Below, in pieces: positions 1-7,822 of a stretch of 64,000 bases of DNA (positions are counted from its first letter, which is position 1; every line of letters starts with the position of its first letter). The DNA lies in assembly GCA_002353485.1 (NCBI GenBank), contig DEJS01000005.1:106216-170215 (forward strand). The letters run 5' to 3'. This DNA comes from Prevotella sp. UBA2742. Its GTDB lineage: Bacteria; Bacteroidota; Bacteroidia; Bacteroidales; Bacteroidaceae. The position numbers and the translations under genes were made by a program. Under the pieces are notes generated by a model. The model searched no databases, was not told where the DNA came from, and saw nothing but the letters and a program-made list of their open reading frames with translations.

Positions 1-564
1 GATATCCTCGCCATAGAGCGCCATCTTCGAGAAACGCTCCGTCGAGAAACCACCTAACTGCAGGTACACCTCGCGGCGCACGCCGAGGTTGAACGAGCGG
101 GGATAGAACTTCTTGTCGAGCTGCTTCTTGCCGCCACGGATGCCACCCGTCGTAAAGAACGAGGTCATGGCATACGAGATGGCCTTCTGGATGTCAGTAA
201 ACGAGTCGTGGGCAGCATCCGGTCCGCCCCAGGCATCGCTGGGCTGACGCCTGAGCTCGTCGTCGATGGCCTGCATGAAGCCCGGAGGCGTGACGGCGTC
301 AGAGTCGAGAATGATGACATACTCGCCCTTGGCACGCTCAACACCGTAGTTGCGGCTCTGGCCCGGACCGCTGTTCTCCTTGAAGTAATAATGCAAGTCA
401 AGGATGTTTGCGTACTTGTCGCAAACATCCTTGCAGGGGATTTGTGAACCGTCCTCAACGATAACGACGTCAAAGTCCTTCAGTGTCTGGGAGCAAAGGC
501 TCTCAAGCAGTTCGTCAACCTCGTCAGGTCGATTGAAGACAGGAACAACTATACTATAGTTCAT
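1..564 (-). CDS. Glycosyltransferase family 2 (partial, runs off the window)
   Basis: The first 188 residues of a GT-A fold glycosyltransferase are present; the C-terminus lies beyond base 1. The N-terminus MNYSIVVPVFNRPDEVDELL is typical of family 2, followed by the nucleotide-binding VEDGS (residues 36-40) and a DSD metal motif (87-89) inside LDSDAVTPPGF. It probably transfers a sugar from a nucleotide sugar onto a glycan or lipid at the cytoplasmic membrane; the acceptor cannot be read from sequence. The ATG sits 5 bp after the efp stop codon on the same strand, so it is probably the second gene of the efp transcript. Family assignment is firm, substrate unknown. Confidence 0.88.
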   Translation of the reverse strand, partial: MNYSIVVPVFNRPDEVDELLESLCSQTLKDFDVVIVEDGSQIPCKDVCDKYANILDLHYYFKENSGPGQSRNYGVERAKGEYVIILDSDAVTPPGFMQAIDDELRRQPSDAWGGPDAAHDSFTDIQKAISYAMTSFFTTGGIRGGKKQLDKKFYPRSFNLGVRREVYLQLGGFSTERFSKMALYGEDI

Positions 565-569
565 CGTTC

Positions 570-1136
570 TTACTCCTTGGCGCGAGCCAGATAAGAACCG
601 TCGCGGGTGTCGACCTGAATGAGGTCGCCCTCGTTGATGAACAGGGGCACACGAACCTCGACACCTGTCTCCAGCGTAGCGGGCTTCAGGGTGTTGGTAG
701 CCGTGTCGCCCTTGATGCCGGGCTCGGAGTGGGTAACCTTCAGGACGGTCTTCACGGGCATCTCGGCATAGAGAATGGTACCGTCGGTGGTGTCGCTGAC
801 AACAGATACCACGTCGCCCTCCTTCATGTATTCGTGGCCGATGACGAGGTCGTTGGCAATGGGAATCTGCTCGAAGGTCTCCTGGTTCATAAAGATGCGG
901 CCTTCCTGGTCTTCGTACAGGTACTGGTAGTCGCGGTGCTCAATGACAACGTCCTCGAGCTTCTCGCCGATGTTGTAGCGACGCTCCAGCACACGGCCGT
1001 CGGTGACGTTCTTCATCTTGATGTTCATGATGGTGTTACCCTTGCCGGGCTTGCGGTGCTGAAAGTCGATGCAAACCCAGATAGCGCCGTCCATGCGAAT
1101 GGCGGTGCCCTTCTTGATGTCTTGTGAATTGATCAT
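570..1136 (-). CDS. efp: Translation elongation factor P
   Basis: 188 residues, the normal EF-P length, with KOW-like N-terminal domain and two OB domains. EF-P binds next to the P-site tRNA and relieves ribosome stalling at polyproline. The loop that carries the modified residue reads RKPGKGN with Lys32 at its tip, so the modifiable lysine type is present. A longer reading frame extends upstream, but its extra residues cross the promoter and are low complexity, so ATG at 1136 is chosen. The gene is led by a TACCTTTG promoter with an unusual four-heptad repeat upstream. The partial glycosyltransferase follows 5 bp downstream. Confidence 0.97.
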   Translation of the reverse strand: MINSQDIKKGTAIRMDGAIWVCIDFQHRKPGKGNTIMNIKMKNVTDGRVLERRYNIGEKLEDVVIEHRDYQYLYEDQEGRIFMNQETFEQIPIANDLVIGHEYMKEGDVVSVVSDTTDGTILYAEMPVKTVLKVTHSEPGIKGDTATNTLKPATLETGVEVRVPLFINEGDLIQVDTRDGSYLARAKE

Positions 1137-1180
1137 AAATAGTACTATTATAATAATGTAATTCTCGCTCTTTGCGGGTG

Positions 1181-1188
1181 CAAAGGTA
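1181..1188 (-). promoter_or_regulatory. efp promoter -7 box
   Basis: The minus strand reads TACCTTTGCA, a perfect Bacteroidetes primary sigma -7 element (TAnnTTTG). It lies about 45 bp upstream of the efp ATG. No TTTG is present at the -33 position; that region is occupied by four 7-bp repeats. Confidence 0.85.
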
Positions 1189-1197
1189 CAAAAAAAA

Positions 1198-1225
1198 GTG
1201 AAAAGTGAAAAGTGAAAAGTGAAAA
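1198..1225 (-). repeat. Four perfect 7-bp repeats upstream of efp promoter
   Basis: The plus strand carries GTGAAAA four times in a row (TTTTCAC x4 in the direction of efp transcription). The array ends 9 bp before the -7 box. Equivalent four-unit arrays at the same distance are found at 11245-11272 (pta) and 50638-50665 (CoA-transferase). Confidence 0.9.
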
Positions 1226-1239
1226 ATTTAAGCAGAAAC

Positions 1240-1270
1240 TTGCGTATTTGGAAAATAATGCGTAATTTTG
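1240..1270 (+). promoter_or_regulatory. rpmH promoter (-33 TTG, -7 TAATTTTG)
   Basis: TTG at 1240-1242, a 20-bp spacer and TAATTTTG at 1263-1270 match the Bacteroidetes consensus. It diverges from the efp promoter and would give a leader of roughly 38 nt for rpmH. Confidence 0.8.
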
Positions 1271-1314
1271 CAGCCCAAAATGACAATAATAACATAAAAA
1301 AGTAGATAACAGCA

Positions 1315-1470
1315 ATGAAGAGAACATTTCAGCCGCACAACCGTCGCCGCGTGAACAAGCATGGCTTCCGCGAGCGCATGGCAACGAAGAATGGTCGTCG
1401 CGTATTGGCTTCGCGCCGCGCCAAGGGACGTAAGAAGCTCACCGTTTCTGACGAGCACCACGGAAAGTAA
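1315..1470 (+). CDS. rpmH: 50S ribosomal protein L34
   Basis: A 51-residue basic protein starting MKRTFQPHNRRRVNKHGFRE and ending in VSDEHHGK, clearly L34 of the large ribosomal subunit. The Arg/Lys-rich core (RRVLASRRAKGRKKLTV) is diagnostic. It is a single-gene unit with its own promoter upstream and a GNRA-loop terminator downstream. It diverges from efp. It is too short for most length cut-offs but is beyond doubt. Confidence 0.98.
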   Translation: MKRTFQPHNRRRVNKHGFRERMATKNGRRVLASRRAKGRKKLTVSDEHHGK

Positions 1471-1507
1471 ACTGACACCCCTCAGGGAGGGTGTAAGAAT
1501 AAGAATT

Positions 1508-1541
1508 GGGTATGTTTCGCAAGAAATATACCCGATTTTTT
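1508..1541 (+). terminator. rpmH terminator with GCAA tetraloop
   Basis: An 11-bp stem (1508-1518 with 1523-1533, one G-U pair) is closed by a GCAA loop and followed by GATTTTTTT. It ends the rpmH transcript before the next promoter at 1563. A shorter hairpin (ACACCC/GGGTGT, about 1475-1494) precedes it. Confidence 0.88.
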
Positions 1542-1562
1542 TGCTGTCTCAGGATTTCTTTG

Positions 1563-1570
1563 TACTTTTG
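1563..1570 (+). promoter_or_regulatory. Promoter of PASTA-rluD-ddl operon
   Basis: TACTTTTG matches the Bacteroidetes -7 box, about 48 bp before the PASTA gene ATG and directly after the rpmH terminator. Confidence 0.75.
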
Positions 1571-1618
1571 CCTTGACAAAGCAGGTATGACAAGTAAACG
1601 TGTAATAACGACGATACG

Positions 1619-2287
1619 ATGACACTGAAGGAAATAATACGAAAGCCCTGGTGCTACGTGCTGCTGCACTTTGTAGGTATGGCGCTTTTCGCCGTGCTGG
1701 CGCTTGGCGGAGCCATCTTCGCACTGGACCGCTATACGCACCATGGCGAGGGCATCGTGGTGCCTCAGCTAAAGGGCATGACCTACTCGAAGGCGCATAT
1801 GGCGCTTGACGAGCTGGGGCTTGTGATACTGGTTAGCGACTCGGGTTATCAGAAGACCATGGCCCCTGACTGTGTGCTGGCCCAGACACCGGGTGCGGGC
1901 ATGAAGGTAAAGCAGGGACACATTATATACGTAACGGTGAACTCGCCCTCATCGCCAACCTTCGCCATCCCTGACATTGTGGACAACTGCAGCGTGCGTG
2001 AGGCCGAAGCCAAGCTGATGGCCATAGGTTTCCGTCTGATGCCCGTACAGCAGGTTCACGGCGAAAAGGACTGGGTGTATGGTATCCTATGCCGCGGGCG
2101 TCGTGTGTCGAACGGCGACCGTATCCCCATTGACTACCCGTTGACACTGCTCGTGGGCAGCGGTACACTGAGTGATCTGGAGGATATAGAATATGTGGAC
2201 GGCCCCATGGACGGCAGCATAGACCCCATGGAACCCGTGACGGACGATTTTCAGGAGGTGCCGGAGCCTCCCGTGACAGAGCCATGA
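1619..2287 (+). CDS. Membrane-anchored PASTA domain protein
   Basis: 222 residues with a short cytoplasmic N-terminus, one membrane helix (about 12-35) and two extracytoplasmic PASTA repeats (about 45-110 and 112-180; VVPQLKGMTYSKAHMALDELG is the first repeat start). The Asp/Glu/Pro-rich tail begins at about 190. PASTA domains usually bind peptidoglycan or muropeptides in penicillin-binding proteins or Ser/Thr kinases, but no kinase or transpeptidase domain is fused here. It is first in an operon whose later genes include ddl, which fits a cell-wall role. Its stop overlaps the next start (ATGA, 2284-2287). The exact function is unknown. Confidence 0.9.
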   Translation: MTLKEIIRKPWCYVLLHFVGMALFAVLALGGAIFALDRYTHHGEGIVVPQLKGMTYSKAHMALDELGLVILVSDSGYQKTMAPDCVLAQTPGAGMKVKQGHIIYVTVNSPSSPTFAIPDIVDNCSVREAEAKLMAIGFRLMPVQQVHGEKDWVYGILCRGRRVSNGDRIPIDYPLTLLVGSGTLSDLEDIEYVDGPMDGSIDPMEPVTDDFQEVPEPPVTEP

Positions 2288-3387
2288 GAGACGACTACGA
2301 AGTGGACATACTGGAACAAGACGGCGCAGAGGACGAGCCTGACCTGCTAGAGCAGGGCGGTGACGACGCTGGCGACGGACTGTGGGAACACCTCAGGATG
2401 GAGGTGGACCACGGTCAGGAACCTGTGCGTATAGACCGCTACATGGCCGAACACGTGCCGCACCAGTCGCGCAACCGCATACAGAAGGCAGCCGAGGCGG
2501 GCTTTATACAGGTCAACGGGCGTACGGTGAAGAGCAATTACAAGGTACGTCCCGGTGACGTGGTGACGCTGATGCTGGACCGTCCGCATTACGACACGAC
2601 GATAGTGCCCGAGGAGATGCCGCTGAACGTGGTGTACGAGGACGCCGACGTGCTGGTGGTGGACAAGCCAGCAGGGCTGGTGGTACACCCGGGTGTGGGC
2701 AACCACCACGCTACGCTAGTGAATGCCATAGCATGGCATCTCAGAGAGCTGTCCTCGTACGACCCCAACGACCCTTCGGTGGGACTGGTGCACCGCATCG
2801 ACAAGGACACCAGCGGACTGCTGGTGGTGGCCAAGACACCTGAAGCTAAGAGCGACCTGGGAGTACAGTTCTTCCGTCACGACACGCGGCGTACGTACCA
2901 GGCGCTGGTGTGGGGCAATATGAAGGACGACGAGGGACGCATAGAAGGCAACATAGGACGCGACGTGCGCGACCGTCAGCGTATGGCGGTGTACCCTGCC
3001 GGCGGCGACGTGGGCAAGGAGGCCGTTACACACTGGCGCGTGCTGGAACGCTACGGCTATACTACGCTGGTGGAGTGCAGGCTGGAAACAGGACGTACCC
3101 ACCAGATCAGGGCTCACATGAAGCACCTGGGACACCCCCTCTTCGGCGACGAGCGCTACGGAGGCTGCGAGATGCTCAGGGGCGAGCGTACGGCCAGCTA
3201 CAAGGCCTTCATCAGCAACTGCCTGAAGATATGTCCCCGACAGGCGCTGCATGCCCGTACGCTGGGCTTCCGCCACCCTGTGACACGACAGCCGATGGAC
3301 TTCACGGCACCCATGCCCGACGACATGCTGCTGCTGCTTGAGAAATGGAGAAAGACATACGGAAACAATATAACAACAAAACAATAA
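2284..3387 (+). CDS. rluD: RluA/RluD-family 23S rRNA pseudouridine synthase
   Basis: 367 residues: an acidic N-terminal extension (1-40) not seen in E. coli RluD, an S4 RNA-binding domain (about 47-105), and the pseudouridine synthase domain. The catalytic motif HRIDKDTSGLL places the active Asp at residue 173. LETGRTHQIRAHMKHLGHPL is the second conserved block. It likely converts uridines in helix 69 of 23S rRNA, as RluD does, but RluC-type specificity cannot be excluded. It overlaps the PASTA gene by 4 bp, indicating translational coupling, and ddl follows 9 bp later. Confidence 0.93.
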   Translation: MRDDYEVDILEQDGAEDEPDLLEQGGDDAGDGLWEHLRMEVDHGQEPVRIDRYMAEHVPHQSRNRIQKAAEAGFIQVNGRTVKSNYKVRPGDVVTLMLDRPHYDTTIVPEEMPLNVVYEDADVLVVDKPAGLVVHPGVGNHHATLVNAIAWHLRELSSYDPNDPSVGLVHRIDKDTSGLLVVAKTPEAKSDLGVQFFRHDTRRTYQALVWGNMKDDEGRIEGNIGRDVRDRQRMAVYPAGGDVGKEAVTHWRVLERYGYTTLVECRLETGRTHQIRAHMKHLGHPLFGDERYGGCEMLRGERTASYKAFISNCLKICPRQALHARTLGFRHPVTRQPMDFTAPMPDDMLLLLEKWRKTYGNNITTKQ

Positions 3388-3396
3388 GCTTGGAAC

Positions 3397-4386
3397 ATGA
3401 AACAAGTAATGCGTAACATCGCCATCGTGTGTGGCGGAGACTCTTCTGAGCACGACGTGTCGCTGAGGTCGGCACAGGGGCTCTACTCGTTCTTCGACAA
3501 GGAACGCTATAATGTGTACATCGTTGACATCAAGGGCCAGGACTGGCATGTGGAGCTGCACGACGGCACCACGGCAAAGATAGACCGCAATGACTTCTCG
3601 TTTGTGGAAGACGGCAAGGCAATGCTCTTCGACTATGCCTACATCACCATTCATGGTACGCCGGGCGAGAACGGCATCCTGCAGGGATACTTCGACCTGG
3701 TGGGAATACCCTACTCGACAAGCGGCGTGCTGGTAGAGGCCATGACGTTCGACAAGTTCGTGCTGAACCAGTACCTCAGGGGCTATGGCGTCAGCGTGGC
3801 CGACTCGCTGCTGATACGTCGCGGCTACGAGCATCTGGTAAACGATGAGGAGGTAGAGCAGCGCATCGGTATGCCCTGCTTCGTCAAACCCGCTGCCGAC
3901 GGCTCCAGCTTCGGCGTGTCGAAGGTGAAGAATGCTGACCAGCTGGCACCGGCCATCAGAAAGGCCATGATGGAGAGCGACACCATCATGGTAGAGCAGT
4001 ATCTGGAAGGTACCGAAATCTCAATCGGTGTGTACAAGACGCAGGAGAAGAGCGTGGTGCTGCCTGCTACCGAGGTGGTGACACAGAACGAGTTCTTCGA
4101 CTACGACGCCAAGTATAACGGACAGGTGCAGGAAATCACCCCGGCACGTCTGTCCGACGACATCACACGCCGCGTACGCGAGATAACCAGTCATATCTAC
4201 GATATCCTGCACTGCAACGGCATCATCCGTATCGACTACATCATCTCTAAGGACGGCCGTATCTCTATGCTCGAGGTAAACACCACCCCGGGCATGACGC
4301 CCACCAGCTTCATTCCCCAGCAGGTGCGTGCCGCCGGACTGGAGATGAAGGACGTGCTGACAGACATCGTGGAAAACCAGTTCTAA
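3397..4386 (+). CDS. ddl: D-alanine--D-alanine ligase
   Basis: A 329-residue ATP-grasp ligase that joins two D-Ala for the UDP-MurNAc pentapeptide. The N-terminus carries IAIVCGGDSSEHDVSLRSA, the ATP-binding segment reads PCFVKPAADGSSFGVSKV, and the metal-binding C-terminal block is EVNTTPGMTPTSFIP. The length is slightly above the usual 300-ish and normal for Bacteroidetes. The product feeds MurF and so links this operon to the mur genes of the dcw cluster further along the window. An in-frame ATG five codons later (3409) is an alternative start. Confidence 0.96.
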   Translation: MKQVMRNIAIVCGGDSSEHDVSLRSAQGLYSFFDKERYNVYIVDIKGQDWHVELHDGTTAKIDRNDFSFVEDGKAMLFDYAYITIHGTPGENGILQGYFDLVGIPYSTSGVLVEAMTFDKFVLNQYLRGYGVSVADSLLIRRGYEHLVNDEEVEQRIGMPCFVKPAADGSSFGVSKVKNADQLAPAIRKAMMESDTIMVEQYLEGTEISIGVYKTQEKSVVLPATEVVTQNEFFDYDAKYNGQVQEITPARLSDDITRRVREITSHIYDILHCNGIIRIDYIISKDGRISMLEVNTTPGMTPTSFIPQQVRAAGLEMKDVLTDIVENQF

Positions 4387-4400
4387 GAGAAACGTACTAA

Positions 4401-4418
4401 GAGTGAAGCGTGAAGAAT
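4401..4418. repeat. Isolated copy of the GTGAAGA heptad element
   Basis: These 18 bp are identical to 11257-11274 in the heptad array upstream of pta. Here there are only two to two and a half heptads and no -7 box at the expected distance on either strand, so it looks like a decayed or unused copy between ddl and the acyltransferase gene. Confidence 0.6.
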
Positions 4419-4429
4419 CAGCATGTGCT

Positions 4430-5680
4430 ATGGAGGCTTTTGATATAAAGGAGTTCGACGAGATACGGCCCTATGAGGCAGGAGAGATGAAGGGAGCGTT
4501 TGAGACACTGCTGCAGGACAGACAGTTCTCGAAGCTGCTGCAGGGCTTTGTGCCATGGATACCCAAAGGAGTCAGGAACGGCCTGCTCAGGCTGGCTTTC
4601 ATGGGGGTGAAGACGCCACTGGACTTCCAGCTGCGCTTCATGAAGCCTGTGGTATGGTACGCGGTACGCAAATGTACCGACGGGCTGACGTTTGACGACT
4701 CCAGGCTTTCCCAATCCTCAACGCTCACGGCAGCGCCACACGCCCAGGGGGAGAACCCTCAGACAAGATACACCTTCGTCTCGAACCACCGCGACATCGT
4801 GCTCGATTCGGCATTCCTCGACGTGCTGCTTAACAAGAACCATTACCCCACGACGGTAGAGATAGGCATTGGCGACAACCTGCTTATCTACCCATGGATA
4901 AAGACACTGGTAAGGATGAACAAAGCCTTCACCGTGCGTCGCGGACTGACCGCTCACGAAATGATGCGCTCGTCACAGTTGATGAGCCGCTACATACACT
5001 ATGCTGTTACCCAGAAGCACGAAAACATCTGGATAGCCCAGCGCGAGGGTCGTGCCAAGGACTCCAGCGACCATACCCAGGAGTCGGTCCTTAAGATGCT
5101 TGCCATGGGAGGTGACCTTCACGAACTGAATATCGTCCCGCTGACCATAAGCTATGAGTATGACCCTTGCGACTATCTGAAGGCCCAGGAGATGCAGCAG
5201 AAGCGTGACAACCCCGCCTTCAAGAAGAGCAAGCAAGACGATCTGGACAACATGCGCACAGGCATCATGGGCTATAAGGGACGCGTGCACTACCATTGCG
5301 CCCCGTCCATCAACGCCTGGCTTGACGAGTTGAAAGACTTGCCTAAGAAAGAGTACTTTGAACAGCTGGCACACCGCATGGACCGTGAGATACATGCCAA
5401 TTACCGGCTCTTTCCCGGCAATTGGATTGCGTTCGACATGCTGGTGCAGAAGGGCGTATGGCATCTGGAGGACGACGAGCGCAGAAAGGCTGACGGCCGG
5501 AATACGCTCGTTAAGAACGCTGCCTATACACCCGACGACGTCAAGCGCTTCGAGAACTACCTGGCAGGGCAACTGGCTAAGATACGCATCCCTGACAAGG
5601 ACGAAGACTTCCTCCGCCAGCAGATGCTGACCATGTACGCCAATCCCGTACGCAACCTTCTTGCCACCCTTACGCTATGA
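4430..5680 (+). CDS. PlsC-like lysophospholipid acyltransferase family protein
   Basis: 416 residues. FVSNHRDIVLDSAFLDVLL (His120, Asp126) resembles the acyltransferase NHx(n)D motif but with five residues between His and Asp instead of four. WIAQREGRAKDSSD later matches the position of the FPEGT block. No membrane helix is obvious. It most likely transfers an acyl chain to a glycerol- or amino-lipid. A GTG nine codons upstream is in frame but lies in the repeat element at 4401-4418, so the ATG at 4430 is preferred. Residues 93-112 form a Ser/Gln-rich insertion before the motif. It overlaps the next gene by 4 bp. Confidence 0.8.
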   Translation: MEAFDIKEFDEIRPYEAGEMKGAFETLLQDRQFSKLLQGFVPWIPKGVRNGLLRLAFMGVKTPLDFQLRFMKPVVWYAVRKCTDGLTFDDSRLSQSSTLTAAPHAQGENPQTRYTFVSNHRDIVLDSAFLDVLLNKNHYPTTVEIGIGDNLLIYPWIKTLVRMNKAFTVRRGLTAHEMMRSSQLMSRYIHYAVTQKHENIWIAQREGRAKDSSDHTQESVLKMLAMGGDLHELNIVPLTISYEYDPCDYLKAQEMQQKRDNPAFKKSKQDDLDNMRTGIMGYKGRVHYHCAPSINAWLDELKDLPKKEYFEQLAHRMDREIHANYRLFPGNWIAFDMLVQKGVWHLEDDERRKADGRNTLVKNAAYTPDDVKRFENYLAGQLAKIRIPDKDEDFLRQQMLTMYANPVRNLLATLTL

Positions 5681-6330
5681 GACGACTACTCCTGGGACTG
5701 CTGCTGACCACCGTTGTAGGCTGCGAGATAGACAGCTACGAGAAGGGCGAAGGACGTTACTCGCTGACACAGGCTGACCTTTGCGAACTGCACGTCGACG
5801 CCCGTCAGCAGGGTGTCAGCATAGTGACCGACGAGGGTGCGAGCTACCAGCTTACGTCGCCCGTCACGGCACAGTGGATAGCCACGCCCGACACGACATA
5901 CCGGGTCTTGATGTACTACAATAAAGTTGACGAGACGCACGCCAAGACCGTCTCCCTGGGTACCGTCGTCACCCTGCAGCCCGTGGCGCACTGGCGCTTC
6001 AAGGAACAGCCCCAGGACCCGCTCGGACTGGAGAGTGCCTGGCTGGCCACAACCCGCCGCTATCTGAATATGGGTCTGCTGGTGAAGACGGGACGCATCA
6101 ACGACGAGGAGCTGCCTCATAACATCGGCCTGGCGCAGGACACCGTCTATCGGCATGAAGACGGTCGCAGCGCGGCATACTATCGCCTGCTGCACAGTCA
6201 GAACGGTATTCCCGAATACTATACCAACCGCCGCTACGTAAGCATTCTGCTGCCTACCCCACTTCCCGACACCGTCGTTCTGACCATGGAGACTTATGAG
6301 GGCAGGCTGCAGCGGAGGTTTATTCCCTAA
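5677..6330 (+). CDS. NigD-like lipoprotein
   Basis: 217 residues with a lipoprotein signal (LLLTTVVGC, Cys16). The mature part resembles the two-domain NigD-like family of Bacteroidales: a small N-terminal beta domain, then a C-terminal domain with DPLGLESAWLATTRRYLNMG and a final VLTMETYEG strand. NigD-like proteins are envelope proteins of unclear function; some are linked to bacteriocin production, but nothing here suggests that. The 4-bp overlap with the acyltransferase gene indicates co-translation. It converges with the PD40 gene, leaving 13 bp. Confidence 0.7.
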   Translation: MRRLLLGLLLTTVVGCEIDSYEKGEGRYSLTQADLCELHVDARQQGVSIVTDEGASYQLTSPVTAQWIATPDTTYRVLMYYNKVDETHAKTVSLGTVVTLQPVAHWRFKEQPQDPLGLESAWLATTRRYLNMGLLVKTGRINDEELPHNIGLAQDTVYRHEDGRSAAYYRLLHSQNGIPEYYTNRRYVSILLPTPLPDTVVLTMETYEGRLQRRFIP

Positions 6331-6343
6331 GAAGAAAAAGACC

Positions 6344-7822
6344 TTATTCCCTGACTTTTGTTTCCACGCGATGTTCGTCCTCGATGTGGCGGCCCATGCT
6401 GCGAGCATCGAGGGGCACCGGTGCGGCCGTAAAGTCGGGTGTGTTATACGAATACAACAGGTCGCGGTAGTACGTCTTGGGGTGTCGTTGTGGCAGCAGG
6501 AAAGGCTTGGTGGCCCGGCCCGTGGCGTCGAAGGACGACAGGTAAATCCGCGTATAGAGACCGTCGCCGCGACGACTGGTGAAGAGGAACCATCGGCTGC
6601 CGGGTGTGAAGTTGTGGAAGCTCTCAGACCGGGGGCTGTTCACTTCTTTCATAGCACGGGTCTTGAGACTCTTCAGGTCCAGCAGCCACAGGTCGGCCTC
6701 GGGATGCCACACCGAGAAGTAGCCGTAGTCCAGCTGGGTGTACATGAGGTATCTCCCGTCGTACGAGGGACGGGGCCACGTGACGCTCTTTCCCGTAAGA
6801 CGTGTGTTGACGAGTGTGTCAACCTGCTGCCCCAGCCGTCCTGTCGTGGCGTCGAAGGCCACGCGGCACAGCGAGTATCGCACCTCGTCATAGTGGGCAG
6901 GGTAGTCGCGGCGCCGGGCCGTGGTATAGTAGAGCCAGCGGCCGTCGGGCGAGAAGGCGGGGGTATTCTCGCTCCATCCTTCGCGCATGGTCAGCGTGTC
7001 GCTCAGCAGCAGGTGCGTCTGGGTGTCGTAGACGAAGACGTCACTCTTGCTGTCGAACACCTCGATGCGCTTCTTCTGTGTGGTATGGAACAGCTGCGCC
7101 GTCGAGTTGGTCGAGAAGGCCAGGTAGCGTCCTCCCGGGTGCCAGTACGGATACACCATCGACCCTCCCAGGCTGTCGTTGCGCGCCTTCAGAAGCTCGT
7201 CGGCCCCCTGGCGGTGGATGACGGTGGCGCCATGGGCACCGCGCACGTGGAACACATACTGCTCGGGGTTGGTCCGGTTAGGGGTATGGCAGTTCAGGCA
7301 CATGCCCGGTGACTGCGTATTGAGCAGCAGGGCCTTCTCGTCGAACGTAGACAGCTCGCGCTCGTAAAGCCCCATGCCGCTGTACAGCTCGTAGCTGGGG
7401 GGTATCAGTCGGTAGGTGATGCCCCAGGCGTCCAGCGGCTCGCGGCTGACGTAGACGGTAAAGGGTCGATAGCGTGTCCATGCCCCGTTGCGTCGGGCAC
7501 ATACGGTGACCATGAGCGACGCACCTGCGTTGCGGCTCACCACGTCGTGCCACTCCTCAATGTCGAAGTCGGCATCAGCACCCTGCACGTGCAGGCTGCC
7601 GCCGTTCTTTCCCGTTACCACCACGTCGACGACATCCACTTCGTCGTCGGTCATGGCAAAGTTAAGAGGCGCTATGCCCACGGGGATGGTGACCCCGGCA
7701 TAGTCGGGGAATATGTCGGGCTCCGTGCCTGTATCGGTCACGTTGGTGGGCGTGTGTCGGCAGGCGCCGAGCAGTACGGTCACGAGGAGTAGTAGGACGA
7801 GGGGTTTAGAAGAAGGTGTCAT
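6344..7822 (-). CDS. PD40 beta-propeller lipoprotein with a haem-binding CXXCH motif
   Basis: 492 residues. The N-terminus MTPSSKPLVLLLLVTVLLGAC is a lipoprotein signal with Cys21. A single CLNCH (Cys175, Cys178, His179) is a c-type haem attachment motif. The C-terminal half has TolB/PD40-like propeller blades such as NTPAFSPDGRWLYYTTARR. ATG at 7822 is preferred over an earlier in-frame start because AAAGAGAG stands just upstream. It overlaps the end of the DUF6057-like gene by 17 bp, so the two are probably translated together. It may sense or carry electrons in the periplasm, but no role can be assigned. It is last in the pta-ackA run. Confidence 0.78.
   Translation of the reverse strand: MTPSSKPLVLLLLVTVLLGACRHTPTNVTDTGTEPDIFPDYAGVTIPVGIAPLNFAMTDDEVDVVDVVVTGKNGGSLHVQGADADFDIEEWHDVVSRNAGASLMVTVCARRNGAWTRYRPFTVYVSREPLDAWGITYRLIPPSYELYSGMGLYERELSTFDEKALLLNTQSPGMCLNCHTPNRTNPEQYVFHVRGAHGATVIHRQGADELLKARNDSLGGSMVYPYWHPGGRYLAFSTNSTAQLFHTTQKKRIEVFDSKSDVFVYDTQTHLLLSDTLTMREGWSENTPAFSPDGRWLYYTTARRRDYPAHYDEVRYSLCRVAFDATTGRLGQQVDTLVNTRLTGKSVTWPRPSYDGRYLMYTQLDYGYFSVWHPEADLWLLDLKSLKTRAMKEVNSPRSESFHNFTPGSRWFLFTSRRGDGLYTRIYLSSFDATGRATKPFLLPQRHPKTYYRDLLYSYNTPDFTAAPVPLDARSMGRHIEDEHRVETKVRE

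Noticed and set aside
2716..3834. 372-codon open frame antisense to the pseudouridine synthase and ddl genes
   Set aside because: It covers two well-conserved genes on the other strand, has no promoter and a His/Val-rich composition typical of an antisense shadow.
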